This document shows, in pieces, positions 22,866 to 34,276 of a DNA stretch of 64,000 nt (positions are counted from its first letter, which is position 1; each line of letters starts with the position of its first letter). The translations under genes were made by a program, and so were the position numbers. Source of the stretch: Liquidambar formosana (taxonomy: Eukaryota; Streptophyta; Magnoliopsida; Saxifragales; Altingiaceae). The DNA lies in assembly GCA_039720395.1 (NCBI GenBank), contig CM077827.1, forward strand, positions 14,237,615 through 14,301,614, read 5' to 3'. Under the pieces are notes generated by a model. That model saw only the letters and a program-made list of their open reading frames with translations. It did not search any database and was not told the DNA's origin.

Positions 22866-24700
22866 CTTTTATTTACCTCGGTGCTTATTTTTGTTGTATT
22901 TGGATGTTTAATTTTTTTTAATGGAATTCCTGTCAAGATATTTCTGCAGATCTTAGAGAAACTATTTTTGCACTTGAAGTATGACCTTGAATCATTTTTC
23001 TTACTGCAGAATTATATACAAGCTATATATAGATATCATATTCCTCCCTTTATTATGTGAAAGACTAGCATAAATAGTTGTGATCCCTCTACTCTCTTTT
23101 ATGGATGTTCGGGTACTTCATTGGTTGTCAACTTGTCATTGCTGTAGTCTTGGTGCCTCACCATATCTTCAGGCTTGTTGACGTACTGTTCATGATGTAC
23201 TGCTCCAGTCTTGGTGCCTCACCATATCTTCTGCCGGTATTTGAAGTGCAGCGCTGGTTTTAATTATTAAAGTAAAGATCATTTTAGTACCTTGAAGTTT
23301 TTTGAAAATCTCAAATGACGTCCAAATAATTGACAGAATAATCACGTATTGTCACATAAGTGGAGAATTGAAATCTTATATGTCAAGGATAGTTAAAACA
23401 CAATAGTGGACTAAATACTTTACGATCCTATACTCTATATTTATTTCTATATTAGTACTTAAAATAACAATAATAATAATTTAAAACTCAAACTACATTG
23501 AAGTGTGTTAATTTGATCCAAATAAAAGTTGGGAAAATTAGTAATAACTCCTATTAGGGGACTAGTTTTTAACCAAAACCCCACATTGGGTTTTTTTAAG
23601 TCCATAACCCCTATTTTTTATTTTTGTTTGGTGATAAGGTAAGTAGCAAATGTATTGTACTGGTTTTACCCTTTTTGTTGACTTTTCAATATTGCGTATA
23701 CCAGATTCTTAGGAAAGTGACGGATTTCACATAAGAATGTCTTAACGGTTTTCAGAGGTGTTTCCTTTCGTGGGAGAGATTTTTTTGGGAGATTGATTTT
23801 CTCTCTCATAAGATCAGCATTGCCTCGTTGATTTTGAATTTGAATTTAGTTCTTTCTTCTATTGTGTGCCTCAAGTCCATTCTACTATTTTTGTTGCCTT
23901 TCTCGGAGCTGGACGGAATATAGTGCTGGGTTTTTTGTACTGTTGAGTTTGGTAACAATAACGCGAGGGATTGAAGTGTATTTTTTTAGCATCAACTGAG
24001 AGAATTGCACATATGTAAGATTTCTTTATGTTCTAACATGTTTTCACTCTTTTTCTGTTTACAAAAATCATATCAATGGGCTGGGGTTTATTTTGAGTTG
24101 GTTGCTTTAGTTTGGGTTGATCATTGATACTTGTTTGACGAATAGGTTGATCATTACATGATTTGTTGATGCATTTTTATAGGTTTGGTCTGTATGATGG
24201 GGTTTGTTCTTTACGTTGTAAGTAAGTGAATTTCGATTTAGGCTGTTGACAGTACCACGTTACTGTCAACAGTGTGTTGTATGATTTGTACAATAGTGGA
24301 TTGTAAAAGTACTTACATTGTAATGCAATATTGTTGTGTTGTCAATTATCATATATGTATTTTTTTTGCGATGGATAATCATATCAAAAGACTGGGATGT
24401 TGTTGTTGTTGTTTTTATTTTTATTTTATTTTTTTATTATGTTATCTTTAATGCAAGTAACATTAAATCATTTTATGATGCTAATAGTACCATGGTATTG
24501 TCATCAGTATATGCAATGGCGTTAACAGTAGTGTATAGTAAAACGGTACTGTTGGGTTAGGTGATATGTGCTGGTATTTCTGTAGGTATAGATGTTGTGT
24601 TGTGTATTTTATATGTACGTAGTAACACGAGACTGTTGGTATTGTAATGTAGGTCTTATATAGGTCAGGTAAAAAATAGATGACAACATTTGCTTGATAT
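22866..24700. other. Intergenic DNA downstream of the L17 gene
   Basis: Contains the presumed 3' UTR, a 24-bp direct repeat (gtcttggtgcctcaccatat at 23147 and 23208), and AT-rich DNA. A perfect 12-bp inverted repeat with a 6-base loop (CTGTTGACAGTA ... TACTGTCAACAG) lies at about 24243-24272. No gene is recognised. Confidence 0.5.
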
Positions 24701-24706
24701 GTAGTT

Positions 24707-25130
24707 TTGGTGGGAGCACGGCTGCTAGTGCAGCCGGATTCGTATACTTCTTTTGTTGATGTACAATGGTTTGTTGTTGCGAAGTGGAGGAGTTTGAGGT
24801 TGGGGATGATTGATCTTTTTTACTCTCTTCCTAGTCATACGAAGATTATACTGGACAATGATGAAGATTTCAAGAATATGTTATGCATTGGGAGTCGTTA
24901 CGGTTGTCGCTACCCCAAAAAAGGAGGATGGGATGTTTTCCCTTTCCTGAAATGTTTTTGGGACGACCCCGGGGCATTCGTTGTTCTGGTGGGTGTGTTG
25001 AGTTCATTTCAAGGGTGCCTTGACTGTCCTAGGCATGCGAACATATCTAGAATTATCAAGGCTATGGAGTTCGCCACCAATCAGGGGTTTGAGGATGTGA
25101 TTGGACATCCTATAGTTTGTTTTAAAAAAA
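24707..25130 (+). pseudogene. Possible Mutator-like transposase N-terminal fragment
   Basis: An open plus-strand stretch reads WFVVAKWRSLRLGMIDLFY followed by LPSHTKIILDNDEDFKNMLC. The pattern K-W-x-x-L-R-x-G ... Y-x-x-P-x-x-x-K ... L-x-N-D-x-D-F-x-N-M resembles the N-terminal (PB1-like) region of plant Mutator-like transposases. No zinc finger or catalytic domain follows, and from about 25130 the frame runs into LTR-type sequence. No ATG is obvious; the stretch opens with TTG. It could also be an unrelated hypothetical fragment. Confidence 0.4.
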
Positions 25131-25459
25131 CGGGGTCATCTGAGATCCCAAAAATAGGTCCATCTGAGGTCTTATCATCAAACGAATCCATTTGAGGTCC
25201 GTTTGGGAATTGATTGACTCCTAGTGGTTTGTGAGACTAAAGATTGTGGGTAAGGGGGTTTGGTTACAAGTGGGGAAGGTGTGAGGCACCCCACATCGCC
25301 CGTTGGAATCGAACGGTTCCCGATTTTAACGATGTTTCTGATTAAAATCCCATTTGATATTGTTGATTTCCGATACGAATAATTTGACATAGAATACCCT
25401 ATTGAAGGATGTTGAATCTGTTGTTTGAAAAGAGATCCTTAAAGGCATTAGAGCAAAGT

Positions 25460-26279
25460 CTTTTTGAAAGTGTTGGTTTTAAAAGAGTAAGCCTTAAGGT
25501 TATGTATGAAAATTGTTTTGAGAGAGCCACAAATTCAGCCTTCCTTCTCTTGGGTATCTTAGGTCAAATTGATTAACTCTAAAGCATACCTATCTTGCAG
25601 TGGTAAAAATCAATCCTTTATGAAAGGATGGAAATGGAAATGATGTGAATCCATTTTTAAAGAATTAATATCAAGTGCGAACCTCCTTTGGGATCTGGAG
25701 AAAGCTCGAAACTTTTGAAGTCGAGGAACGGGTAAAGAAAAAGGATGCTTTTGAAAGCCATTGAAATGGAGAGGATATCCCCTTTTGAAGGGGAGGGATT
25801 GCCTTTTGAAGACAGGGGTTCCTTTTGAAGGAAGAAATGTATTTGATTGAGGAAAGAACACTTTTGAAGTGTAAAGGAATTTTGGTTTAAACAAAGCGAA
25901 AGTGAAGCCTTATGAATCTTAATCTCAATTGGAAGGAGATCCTACATAGAATGATTGTGTTTATAAAATTGACTTGATTAAGATAATGGTCTTTAGAAAG
26001 AGGGCATGCGCCTTTGTAATGAAAAGAATTCGTTCGAGTCATTTTGGAATGAACTCGTCAATTGAAAACAACACGCGGGTTAACAATTTTCTTGTTGGCA
26101 AGTGGTCCTTTATGAATCAAAAATCTTTATTTGGTAAAGATGGTAATGTTGTAAAAAATGGTTTGGCGACAATGGCCTTATGCAGGTATGGATCTTTCAA
26201 CATGGATTTGGGATATAAAGGATCACTTTCAATCCTAAAAGGGCTTCTTTTGAAAAAAGGGTATTTGCGCTTTTGAAGC
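25460..26279. repeat. Series of short hairpins with core CTTTTGAAG
   Basis: The core cTTttgAAg recurs at about 25460, 25711, 25747, 25779, 25803, 25819, 25858 and 26269. Flanks differ from copy to copy but stay complementary: CCCCTT/AAGGGG at 25779-25793, TTCCTT/AAGGAA at 25819-25833, ACACTT/AAGTGT at 25858-25872. Confidence 0.7.
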
Positions 26280-26783
26280 ATGAAGATGATTAGGAGGAAT
26301 TTAAATCATGGCGCGCACTAGGATTAATTGAATAAAATGCAACCCATCAAGTCTCACAAGGATTAAGATTTTACTACGTGACATAGGGACACGCAAGAGT
26401 TTTTGGATTTGGGGTAAGGTGAATCATTGGAATCTGGTGGGTCAATTGATTAGGTCCATTTGATGGTGATAAACTATTATGCTATAGACTAGTTTTTAAG
26501 CATTTGATGCTGTAAACTTTTATCCATGGCATGATAGATTATCGCGAGGCATTAGTTGTATCTTATTCACATGGGAATAGAATTGAAATATCAATATAGC
26601 ATGGAATTTCAAGATAAGCAGGTCAAGAATGTCAAAAGATGTATAAGCATAATCAACCTTGGCAAAGCTTGGAATTCATGAATGCAATGTTTATTGCTTT
26701 GGAAAGCACAAGTATATGTACATAAAATGAAAAGGGTCAAGTGATCACAAAATGAAAAGTGCTCAAGTATTGGGGCAAAAGGT

Positions 26784-27110
26784 CGCAACGACCACAACCC
26801 GGAGGGTAGTGAAAAGTCATAGCCTCTAAATAAAGTGGTAAATAAAGCGATAAATAAAGCGGTAAATAAAGCGGTAAATAGTTAGAATTTTTAAGGGCAA
26901 GAGTCGCAACGACCACAACCCGGAGGATTCAACCTCAGTAGTAAATAGTTAGAATTTTTAGGGGCAAAAGTCGCAACGACCATAACCCTGAAGGATAAGA
27001 GTCGCAATGACCACAACCCGGAGGATTTAACCTCAGTAGTAAATAGTTAGAAGTTTTTAGGGGCAAGAGTCACAACGACCACAACCCAGAGGATTCAACC
27101 TCGCAAGTAA
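26784..27110. repeat. Tandem repeats around GTCGCAACGACC in element H
   Basis: Four to five imperfect copies of gtcgcaacgaccacaacccggagga, with variable spacers carrying cctcagtagtaaatagttag, plus a run of about 13-bp units (taaataaagcgg) at 26826-26880. Confidence 0.8.
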
Positions 27111-28116
27111 AAGAAAGAATAAAAGAAGCCTACTGCGCCTCATATCATGAGTGTGTAGGGGCCGTAGCTCAAGGAAACAAGAAGATGTTAGTGTAAACAA
27201 TATGCATGCATGCATGAACCTAACCTTGCCAAATTTGATTTTGTTTAAACATCCTCTCAACCCTCGGACATGCTTAAATTTCCATTTCACACATCATATA
27301 TGCAAACTCACATGCAATGAAAGTAAGAAAAATGGGTGCTAAGCAACCTATTGGAATGGTTTGCAAGCATTGGATGGTTTAGGTTTTTCCTACCTTTAAC
27401 CCACCATACAAGGGTTGATCCCTCCACGACACGTGTTAGGAGACCCAGGTACGTACTTGGGCTAAGGTAGGGAAGGTGACAATCACATGTTAAGGCTATA
27501 AGAATAATGGTAAGCTTAAATAGGAAATTTTAAACTAGAAAGCTTAGGAATAAAAGGGGAAGCTCACCTAGTGTAGGTGATTTCACCTTAGCTTTGACCA
27601 AGTGAGGCTTGAGTGCTTGAAACCCTCCTTTGAGAAGCTCCTTTGATGATTCCAAGTGTGCTTGGAAAGTGGTGGCGTGAAATAGGGAAGGAAAGTGGGG
27701 TAACAATGGAATTACCAGTCAGCAGAAGTGAAATTTCCACTCAGCAGATACGAAATTGACAGTCCTTCTGTAGTAAAACTGCAGCAGAATTTGTGTCTCT
27801 TTTATGCTATCCAAATGGAACTTGGATGGTTCAAGCCTTGGCTTTTCCTTCAAGAACAGCCCCCAAATATATCTGAAAGGGTTCTTGAGAGGATGTGTGG
27901 TAGATTTCTTTTTGTGGTGGGTGGAATTGGATTGGATTTTGGGTTGGATGGATTAGTGTTTAGGATGGTTTTTTTTTTTTTTATGGAATGATTAGTGTAT
28001 GGGTTAGTGTGAGGATGAAATGGATAAGGGCTTCCTAATTGAGTGTGGGAAAGATGAAATAAAGCTAAGGATTAAGAGGTTTTGAAAATTGGCCCCTAAT
28101 TCATAGAAATGGGGGC

Positions 28117-28124
28117 TATTTATA
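28117..28124 (-). promoter_or_regulatory. TATA box of element H LTR
   Basis: The minus strand reads CCCTATAAATAGCCCCC, a TATAAATA motif in the setting seen in the other Tat LTRs. Confidence 0.5.
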
Positions 28125-28277
28125 GGGAATTTAGATTTTTAGGGGTAAAATGGACATTTGGAGGGGCATTTTGGTCACATAGGACGTGGAGGGCATTTAG
28201 GCATTGTTTGCTGAAGGAATTACCTCATTTGATGAGGGCAAGATGGTCCTAAAGTGGCAAAAGGGCAAACTGCCCAT

Positions 28278-28414
28278 CCACGCTGGCATGGCAGGCGTGG
28301 CCCACACTGGCCTAGCCAGCGTGGAAAACAGTCCCATCCAAGTAGTTGGATTTCGGCTGCAGGGATCTGCAGAGCCAAAAGCAAGATTTCTCCACGCTGG
28401 TTTGGCCAACGTAG
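28278..28414. repeat. Inverted repeats upstream of the element H TATA box
   Basis: CCACGCTGGC at 28278-28287 pairs with GCCAGCGTGG at 28315-28324. A tighter imperfect pair (CCACACTGGC at 28302) uses the same right arm with a 3-base loop. A further imperfect hairpin starts at 28392 (CCACGCTGG TTT GGCCAACG). Confidence 0.8.
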
Positions 28415-28779
28415 GCACACTTATCCCACATTTGTGATGATTTATCATCATCACACATGGGAGCTTGTGTTTTTCGGGCAGTGTGACCTTCTAGAAGCTG
28501 TGGGGCTGCTGTGGTGGGCTTAGGGTGGTGGTCCACCCTACTATGGGGCCATACGATAGCGTGATCAGCGTTCGATCGATGATCGGGTGAAATCTGACCG
28601 TTGATCTTGAATGGGGATTGAAACTTTGGGTCTCCAAACTTGGTTTGGGACCAAAGAGTGGAGTGTGCACTCTCTTGGGTGGGATTGAATGGCCCGGATG
28701 CGAGCATGATGCTCGTAGGGCTCTGCAATTAGGGTTTTGTTGATCGTGAGCCGAATGAGGCTCGCTCTTCGATCAAATG

Positions 28780-30284
28780 GTCCTGTATTGATCTTGAGGG
28801 GTCGAATTGAAGATCCAACGGTCGGTTTGACCATTGGATGAGAAATTGTGAGGAATTGAACCACCTAAAGTTGTATCAGGGGGTTCGGTTTTGGGTGATT
28901 TGGGGATCGGAGGGCTTGTGCCTTCTGATTCTCAATCAAATGGTCCTAGACCGCTCTAGGGATGTTGAATTGAAGATCCTACGGTTGGATTCACCATCGG
29001 ATCGAAGATTGTTAGGAATTGAACCACCTAGTGCTGGATTAGGGGTTTGATTTGGGGAAAATTGGGGATCAGAGGGCTCGTGCTTTCTGATTCCCAATCA
29101 AATGATTCTAGACCGCTCTAAGGATATTGAATTGAAGATCTTGCGGTTGAATTGGCCGTTGGATCAAAGATTGTTGGAGATTGAACCACCTAGTATCGAT
29201 TTAGGAGTTCGATTTGGGGGAAATTGGGGATCAGAGGGCTCGTGCCTTCTGATTCGCAATCAAATGATCCTAGACCGCTCTAGGGATGTTGAATTGAAGA
29301 TCCTACGGTTGAATGGGCCATTGGATCAAAGATTTTTGGAGATCGAACCACCTAGTACCGATTTGGGGGTTCGATTTGGGGGAAATTGGGGATCGGAGGG
29401 CTCATGCCTTCTGATTCCCAATCAAATGATCCTAGACCGCTCTAGGGATGTTGAATTGAAGATCCTACGGTTGAATTGGCTGTTGGATCAAAGATTGTTG
29501 GAGATTGAACCACCTAGTACTGATTTAGGGGTTCGGTTTGGGGGAAATTGGGGATCGGAGGGCTTGTGTCCTCTGATTCCCAATCAAGTGACCCTAGACC
29601 GCTCCAGGGATGTTGAATTGAAGATCCTACGGTTGAATTGGCCGTTGGATCAAAGATTGTTGGAGATCGAACCACCTAGTACAGATTTAGGGGTTCAATT
29701 TGGGGGAAATTGGGGATTGGAGAGCTCGTGCCTTTTGATTCCAATCAAATAGTCCTAGACCGCTCTAGGGATGTTGAATTGAAGATCCTACGGTTGGATT
29801 GACCGTTGGATCAAAGATTGTTGGAGATCGAACCACCTAGTACCGATTTAAGGGGTTCGGTTTTGGGGAAATTGGGGATCGGAGGGCTCGTGCCTTCTGA
29901 TTCCCAATCAAGTGACCCTAGACCACTCCAGGGATGTTGAATTGAAGATCCTACCGTTGAATTGGCCGTTGGATCAAAGATTGTTGGAGATCGAACCACC
30001 TAGTACCGATTTAGGGGTTCGATTTGGAGGAAATTGGGGATCGGAGGGCTCGTGCCTTCTGATTCCCAATCAAATGATCCTAGACCGCTCTAGGGATGTT
30101 GTATTGCAGATCCTAGGTTGAATTGACCGTTGGATCAAAGATTGTTGAAGATTGAACCACCTAGTACCGATTTAGGGGTTCAATTTGGGGGAAATTGGGG
30201 ATTGGAGAGCTCGTGCCTTCTGATTCCCAATCAAATGGTCCTAGACCTGCTCTAGGGATGTTGAATTGAAGATCCTACGGTTGG
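28780..30284. repeat. 162-bp tandem array, about nine units, cut by element C
   Basis: The marker gatgttgaattgaagatc (with small changes) starts at 28961, 29123, 29285, 29447, 29609, 29770, 29933, 30095 and 30257: steps of 162 with one 161 and one 163. A more diverged unit precedes it near 28800. The period is a multiple of 3, so a 54-residue repeat is open over four units at 29102-29752; I see no sign that it is a real protein. The array ends mid-unit at the LTR of element C. It probably lies in the 3' untranslated region of element H, where Tat/Ogre elements are known to carry variable tandem repeats. Confidence 0.9.
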
Positions 30285-30928
30285 TGTAGACACCCCATTT
30301 TCACCCCCATGGGATTATGATAGCATTTGGTTAGGTTTAGAAGCATTTAGGAGTCCCTAAGTCCTTAAAGGACACTTTTGCCCTTTTAAGCCTTAGGAGA
30401 ATAGGTCATTATTGCATGCATATTTTTATCTCTTTGTTGAGTCCCATCACTTGCATTTAGTTTCTAGGGTCATTTTGGATATGTGTGTCAAATTTGGTTC
30501 AATTCCAGATAGGTTTGGATAGCTAATTAGAACTTTTGCAACTTGAAGGGCAATTTCGTCTTTTACTTCGTATATTTTCCAATTGACTTCCAAATTTGTT
30601 ATGGAGTGTTCCATTGACCTTAGAATGATGAAATGAACCTAATTGAAGTGCCAATTTGATTTATTGATAGGTTTTGGATTGGTTCACCACATTACCCTAT
30701 GGTTAATTGACCTTTTTTCGAGTAATCGCCTCATGAAAACCCACACACCTGACTGTGGTTAGGGATTTTTGGTTCAAGAATATTCTAGGCTTATTCTACA
30801 TTGAATCCTTGAAATTTTGGCTTTTGAATCACTCAAATCGGAATTAAAATGAAGAATTTAAGTCCGTTTGAAGTTAGGAGTCCAAAACGGGTCAGGAATC
30901 CTCAAAATTGAGGAAACCTGATCTCACT

Positions 30929-30963
30929 CTCGGGTGACCAGTTCACCCAACCGGTCACCCGAG
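30929..30963. repeat. U3 inverted repeat of element C 5' LTR
   Basis: CTCGGGTGACC at 30929-30939 and GGTCACCCGAG at 30953-30963 are perfect reverse complements with a 13-base spacer containing ccaacc. The TATA box starts about 198 bp downstream. The 3' LTR copy spans 49729-49785 with an extra 20 or so bases in the spacer and the same distance to its TATA box. Confidence 0.9.
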
Positions 30964-31160
30964 CCCTTCGTCCTGATTTATCTCTCTTTGAGTTTTTGAC
31001 GAAATGGGACTCTACCACTCCGATTTTCAACCTTCTAAAGGACTTCTAAGCCTATTGGGAGTTGGTTTTGAGTTGTTTAACATTCATGGGATTTAATTAC
31101 AGCCCTAGATTGGTTTTATGGTGAATTAATCTCAACCATTGGTTCATATGGTTGGTTGGT

Positions 31161-31168
31161 TATAAATA
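31161..31168 (+). promoter_or_regulatory. TATA box of element C 5' LTR
   Basis: TATAAATA followed by gaggctcattc, conserved at 49983-49990 in the 3' LTR copy. Confidence 0.65.
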
Positions 31169-33340
31169 GAGGCTCATTCATCAGCATAAAGGACTTTTTG
31201 GCTTTTGCTGGACTTTTTGGCTTATTTGACACTTTATATTCATTAGAGAGAGAGGGACCACGACTTTGCACACACCCATATCACTTGGAGGAGGCTTTCT
31301 ACTGCAATTTCAAAGGAGAACTAGAAGGGAACCAAGTCAAAGAGAAGGAAGAACGCAGCGAAGACCTTTGCTTTGTTGTAAGTCTCCTTTGCATCCTTTT
31401 ACGATTCCTTCTTCTTCTACTCCATTCTCTGCATAGTTATGGCTTAGTATTGAATTAGGAATCATATATATTCTATATTTTGGAGTGTATATGATTCAAA
31501 TATGATGAGAATGCATGTTAGTGGATTAGGATTGCGAATTGTTTGCTGGTAGGATAGTTTCTCTCTTAAGGATAGAGGTACATTTTGCATGAAAAATCAA
31601 TTGATGTGTTTAGGCAGTTTTCTCTTCATGGTTCAATTATATGCATGATTTTAAGCATCTTTTGTATAGGACACTTGCTATGTAAGCCTCATCTTCATAG
31701 GTGTATGGATGATTATTTTTTTCGAGGATAATTATCGTCCTTAGAGGGTGAGGTTGTGCATAGGTGCTTTTTGGAGTGTGTTTAAGTGCACTGTGAGGTT
31801 CTTTGCATTCTTAGGTATATATTTTACGTAGGATATGTGAAATTATCTCTGGATAGTTTTACTTAAGAAAGCTCGTCATAAGGATGATTATTTCACATTC
31901 TTACATAAAGTACTTACCTAAGGCATCATGTTAGATTTTCTTTTCATGTTTAGGATTGTCATATGATATTTTCATCACGATAGTTCATATTTAGCATGTT
32001 TTTGATAGTTTTGTGCATGTTAGGGTCTTTAGAGCATATAGGAGCATATTAGGTTTGTGTTTTTCTTTTGATTTTTGTTATTTGCATGAGTTTTAGGTCA
32101 TTATATGGATATTTAGTATTCTGTCCAGATTTGAATTAGGTCTCCTAATGATTATTTGAGCATGAATATGGCTGATTTGAGCTTAATAATTGCCTTATAG
32201 AATACATAGGGTGATTAATTGATGTTTTCTCGATGTTTCGGGATAATTTGCATATGGTAAGTGGTTCATGGTAAGTTTGTTTTGATTTGTTCTCTTCTCC
32301 CCCCTAGGGTTGTTGTCTTTACTTTGAATTAGAAGTCTTAAGTTTCTAACTCTCTTAAAATTCTGTTTTATTTGGAGTTCTATTCGCTTTTGAATTCAAA
32401 TCTCTTTAGAAGTCTATTTGAGTTAGAATTCTATTCTTTCTCAAATACCTACTTTTTCTTAAACTATTTTGGAAACTCCTAAGTTTTAAAACCTTTCTTA
32501 AGTTGGAAACTTAGGGTTTATAGTTCATTGTAAAGGGAGTAACTCATTCTCAATCGAACTACGTGGACTTTGATCCTTACATCTTTGTATGTAAGGTACG
32601 TAGGCGCTCATTTGATGTTCAAGTCCGCCCTAGGATACTAAGTATCCTAGGTTTTCTTTTTCTTTCTTTCTTTCTTTCTACCCATTTTTCCATCACATAT
32701 ATACTAGAGGAGTAGGATGGACCCATGCTTATACATTTATCCATCACATATTTGTTAGTGGATAGGATGGATTTGTTTGCTTATTCATTTATCCATCACA
32801 TATTTGCTAGTGGATAGGATGGATTTGTTTGCTCATTCTCTCCTTCTCTTGCCCGCTTTCCATATCTCTTATACTTGTTCATGGATGTTTACATGCTTTA
32901 TGGATGTTTATTGCTTTATGGATATTCATGGATGAATGTGGATTATTTATGGATGATTCTTTGCATATGCATGGTGACTAATTAGGAAGTGATTGAAATA
33001 GCCCATATAAATTCAGAGACCCATTTTGGGGCGATGTGGGTGCCTATAGGATGTTTCCTAGAACCTTCCCACATCGTAACTTAGTCTCCGAATCCTCTCT
33101 TGTTTTGATAGACCTGCTTTTCCTTGATCGGAGTCATGTGTTTGGTTTTCAAAGGTTTTCTTTAAAACTATTTTCATAGTTTTCCTTTTTTCCTTAAAAA
33201 ATGAAGTGGCGGCTCCTTGTTTGATTGTTTTTGTGAACCTTTTAAAAACCATATTTTTATTAATTTAAATATCTACAAGTCTTTTTAAAAGAAGGGTTCT
33301 CTCCTTCCTCTTCCCGGATCGAAACCCATGGTTCACTGTC

Positions 33341-33358
33341 TGGCGACTCCACTGGGGA
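33341..33358 (+). other. Element C primer-binding site
   Basis: TGGCGACTCCACTGGGGA on the plus strand, five bases after the LTR end, identical to the sites of A and B on the other strand. Confidence 0.92.
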
Positions 33359-34276
33359 TTTGTGGACTAGACTCAAGGAATTTATATGGGCTAATTTAAT
33401 TACTTAAATTAAAACCAATCACTTGCATACGCTTGAATGTGTGTTTACTTTATTGCATTGTGTGCGCAATTGCATTTGAATGATAGGTCGATGTATCCTT
33501 GCCTTTTCTGATTGGCCTAGCCTTGACCCCGGTTCCCTTCGTTCTCAGGTGTCATGTTTGCGAAGCTATCAACTCCTCTTGCCATGTATCCTTGGGTATA
33601 TTAAATGGATCAACACGTACCACTTGACTCATGCGGCATCCCTCATGCCACACGTGATAGGTATATAGTTGATTCAAGCAAGTAGGGGACACTATCCTAC
33701 CCTTTTTAGTGCATATAGTGGACTGTCTAGGACACATGGACTCGCCTAGCTTAAAGTCACCATGCTTGTGGAATGAATGCAGGTACAGAGTGGATGTGTG
33801 TTTGAATGTATATATGTATGGAATGAATGTATGTGTGGCATGAATGTGTATTGTGGGAATGAATGTGAATGGAATGGATGGCAATGCAATTCATGTCATG
33901 GTTCTTTGAGAAGATGATACAAAGCCTTCGATACAGTGATCCAGGTTTCTTGTTCTTGAATGCGGTTAGAGATATGAATGAATGCTATATGGGTAGTTAA
34001 TTTTAAGGGGTAACATGACTTTAAAATCAATCGACCTACATCCCTTTGGTATGACCTTCTTACCCTAGAGCCCATTGGGCTCATAAGGATGAGAGGCCCA
34101 ACTAAGGGAATGTTATTGGACTATTACCTGCTCGTTTAAATCAATTGTGGAGACTAAAGGCGTTTTGTGTCACTTTGTAACTAAGTATGGGTCATTTGGT
34201 TGTAATAGAGTACTGGCTTGGAGCTCGTGACTCTTTAGGCCGTTTGATTAGAGGAAGTACGGAACAAGACCTCACC
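33359..34276 (+). other. Element C untranslated leader
   Basis: No credible coding sequence. It is similar to the leader of element B near the PBS. A run of gaatgaatgt-type imperfect repeats lies at 33771-33890. Confidence 0.55.

Larger units (their letters stand above)
25141..28560 (-). repeat. Element H: Tat-type LTR (probable 3' LTR), minus strand
   Basis: The block ggggaaggtgtgaggcacccc at about 25275 matches ggaaggtgttaggcaccc in LTR A at 2773, placing the inner edge near 25141 (estimate). A minus-strand TATA box (TATAAATA) lies at 28117-28124, with palindromic sequences 150-290 bp upstream. No PBS follows the low-coordinate edge, so a 3' LTR fits. The upper edge is not sharply visible. 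Internal tandem repeats lie at 26784-27110 and a hairpin series at 25460-26279. No protein-coding gene is seen. Confidence 0.55.
30285..33335 (+). repeat. Element C 5' LTR
   Basis: About 3.05 kb, from TGTAGACACCCC to ccatggttca. It is followed after five bases by the PBS. The first 1.8 kb is repeated at 49085-50887 with only scattered differences by eye. The TATA box (TATAAATA) is at 31161-31168. An 11-bp inverted repeat is centred near 30946. Gttgg at 30280-30284 would be the target duplication. Confidence 0.92.

Noticed and set aside
26784..27110. CRISPR-like spaced repeats
   Set aside because: Spacing is irregular, the spacers are themselves repeated, and this is plant LTR sequence.
29102..29752. 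216-codon open frame with a 54-residue repeat
   Set aside because: It is a by-product of a 162-bp tandem repeat whose period is a multiple of 3; there is no start context, no domain, and neighbouring units contain stops.
31156..31458. 100-residue frame repeated at 49978-50280
   Set aside because: It lies just after the LTR TATA box and is duplicated only because it is in the LTR; the residues are low-complexity with no domain.
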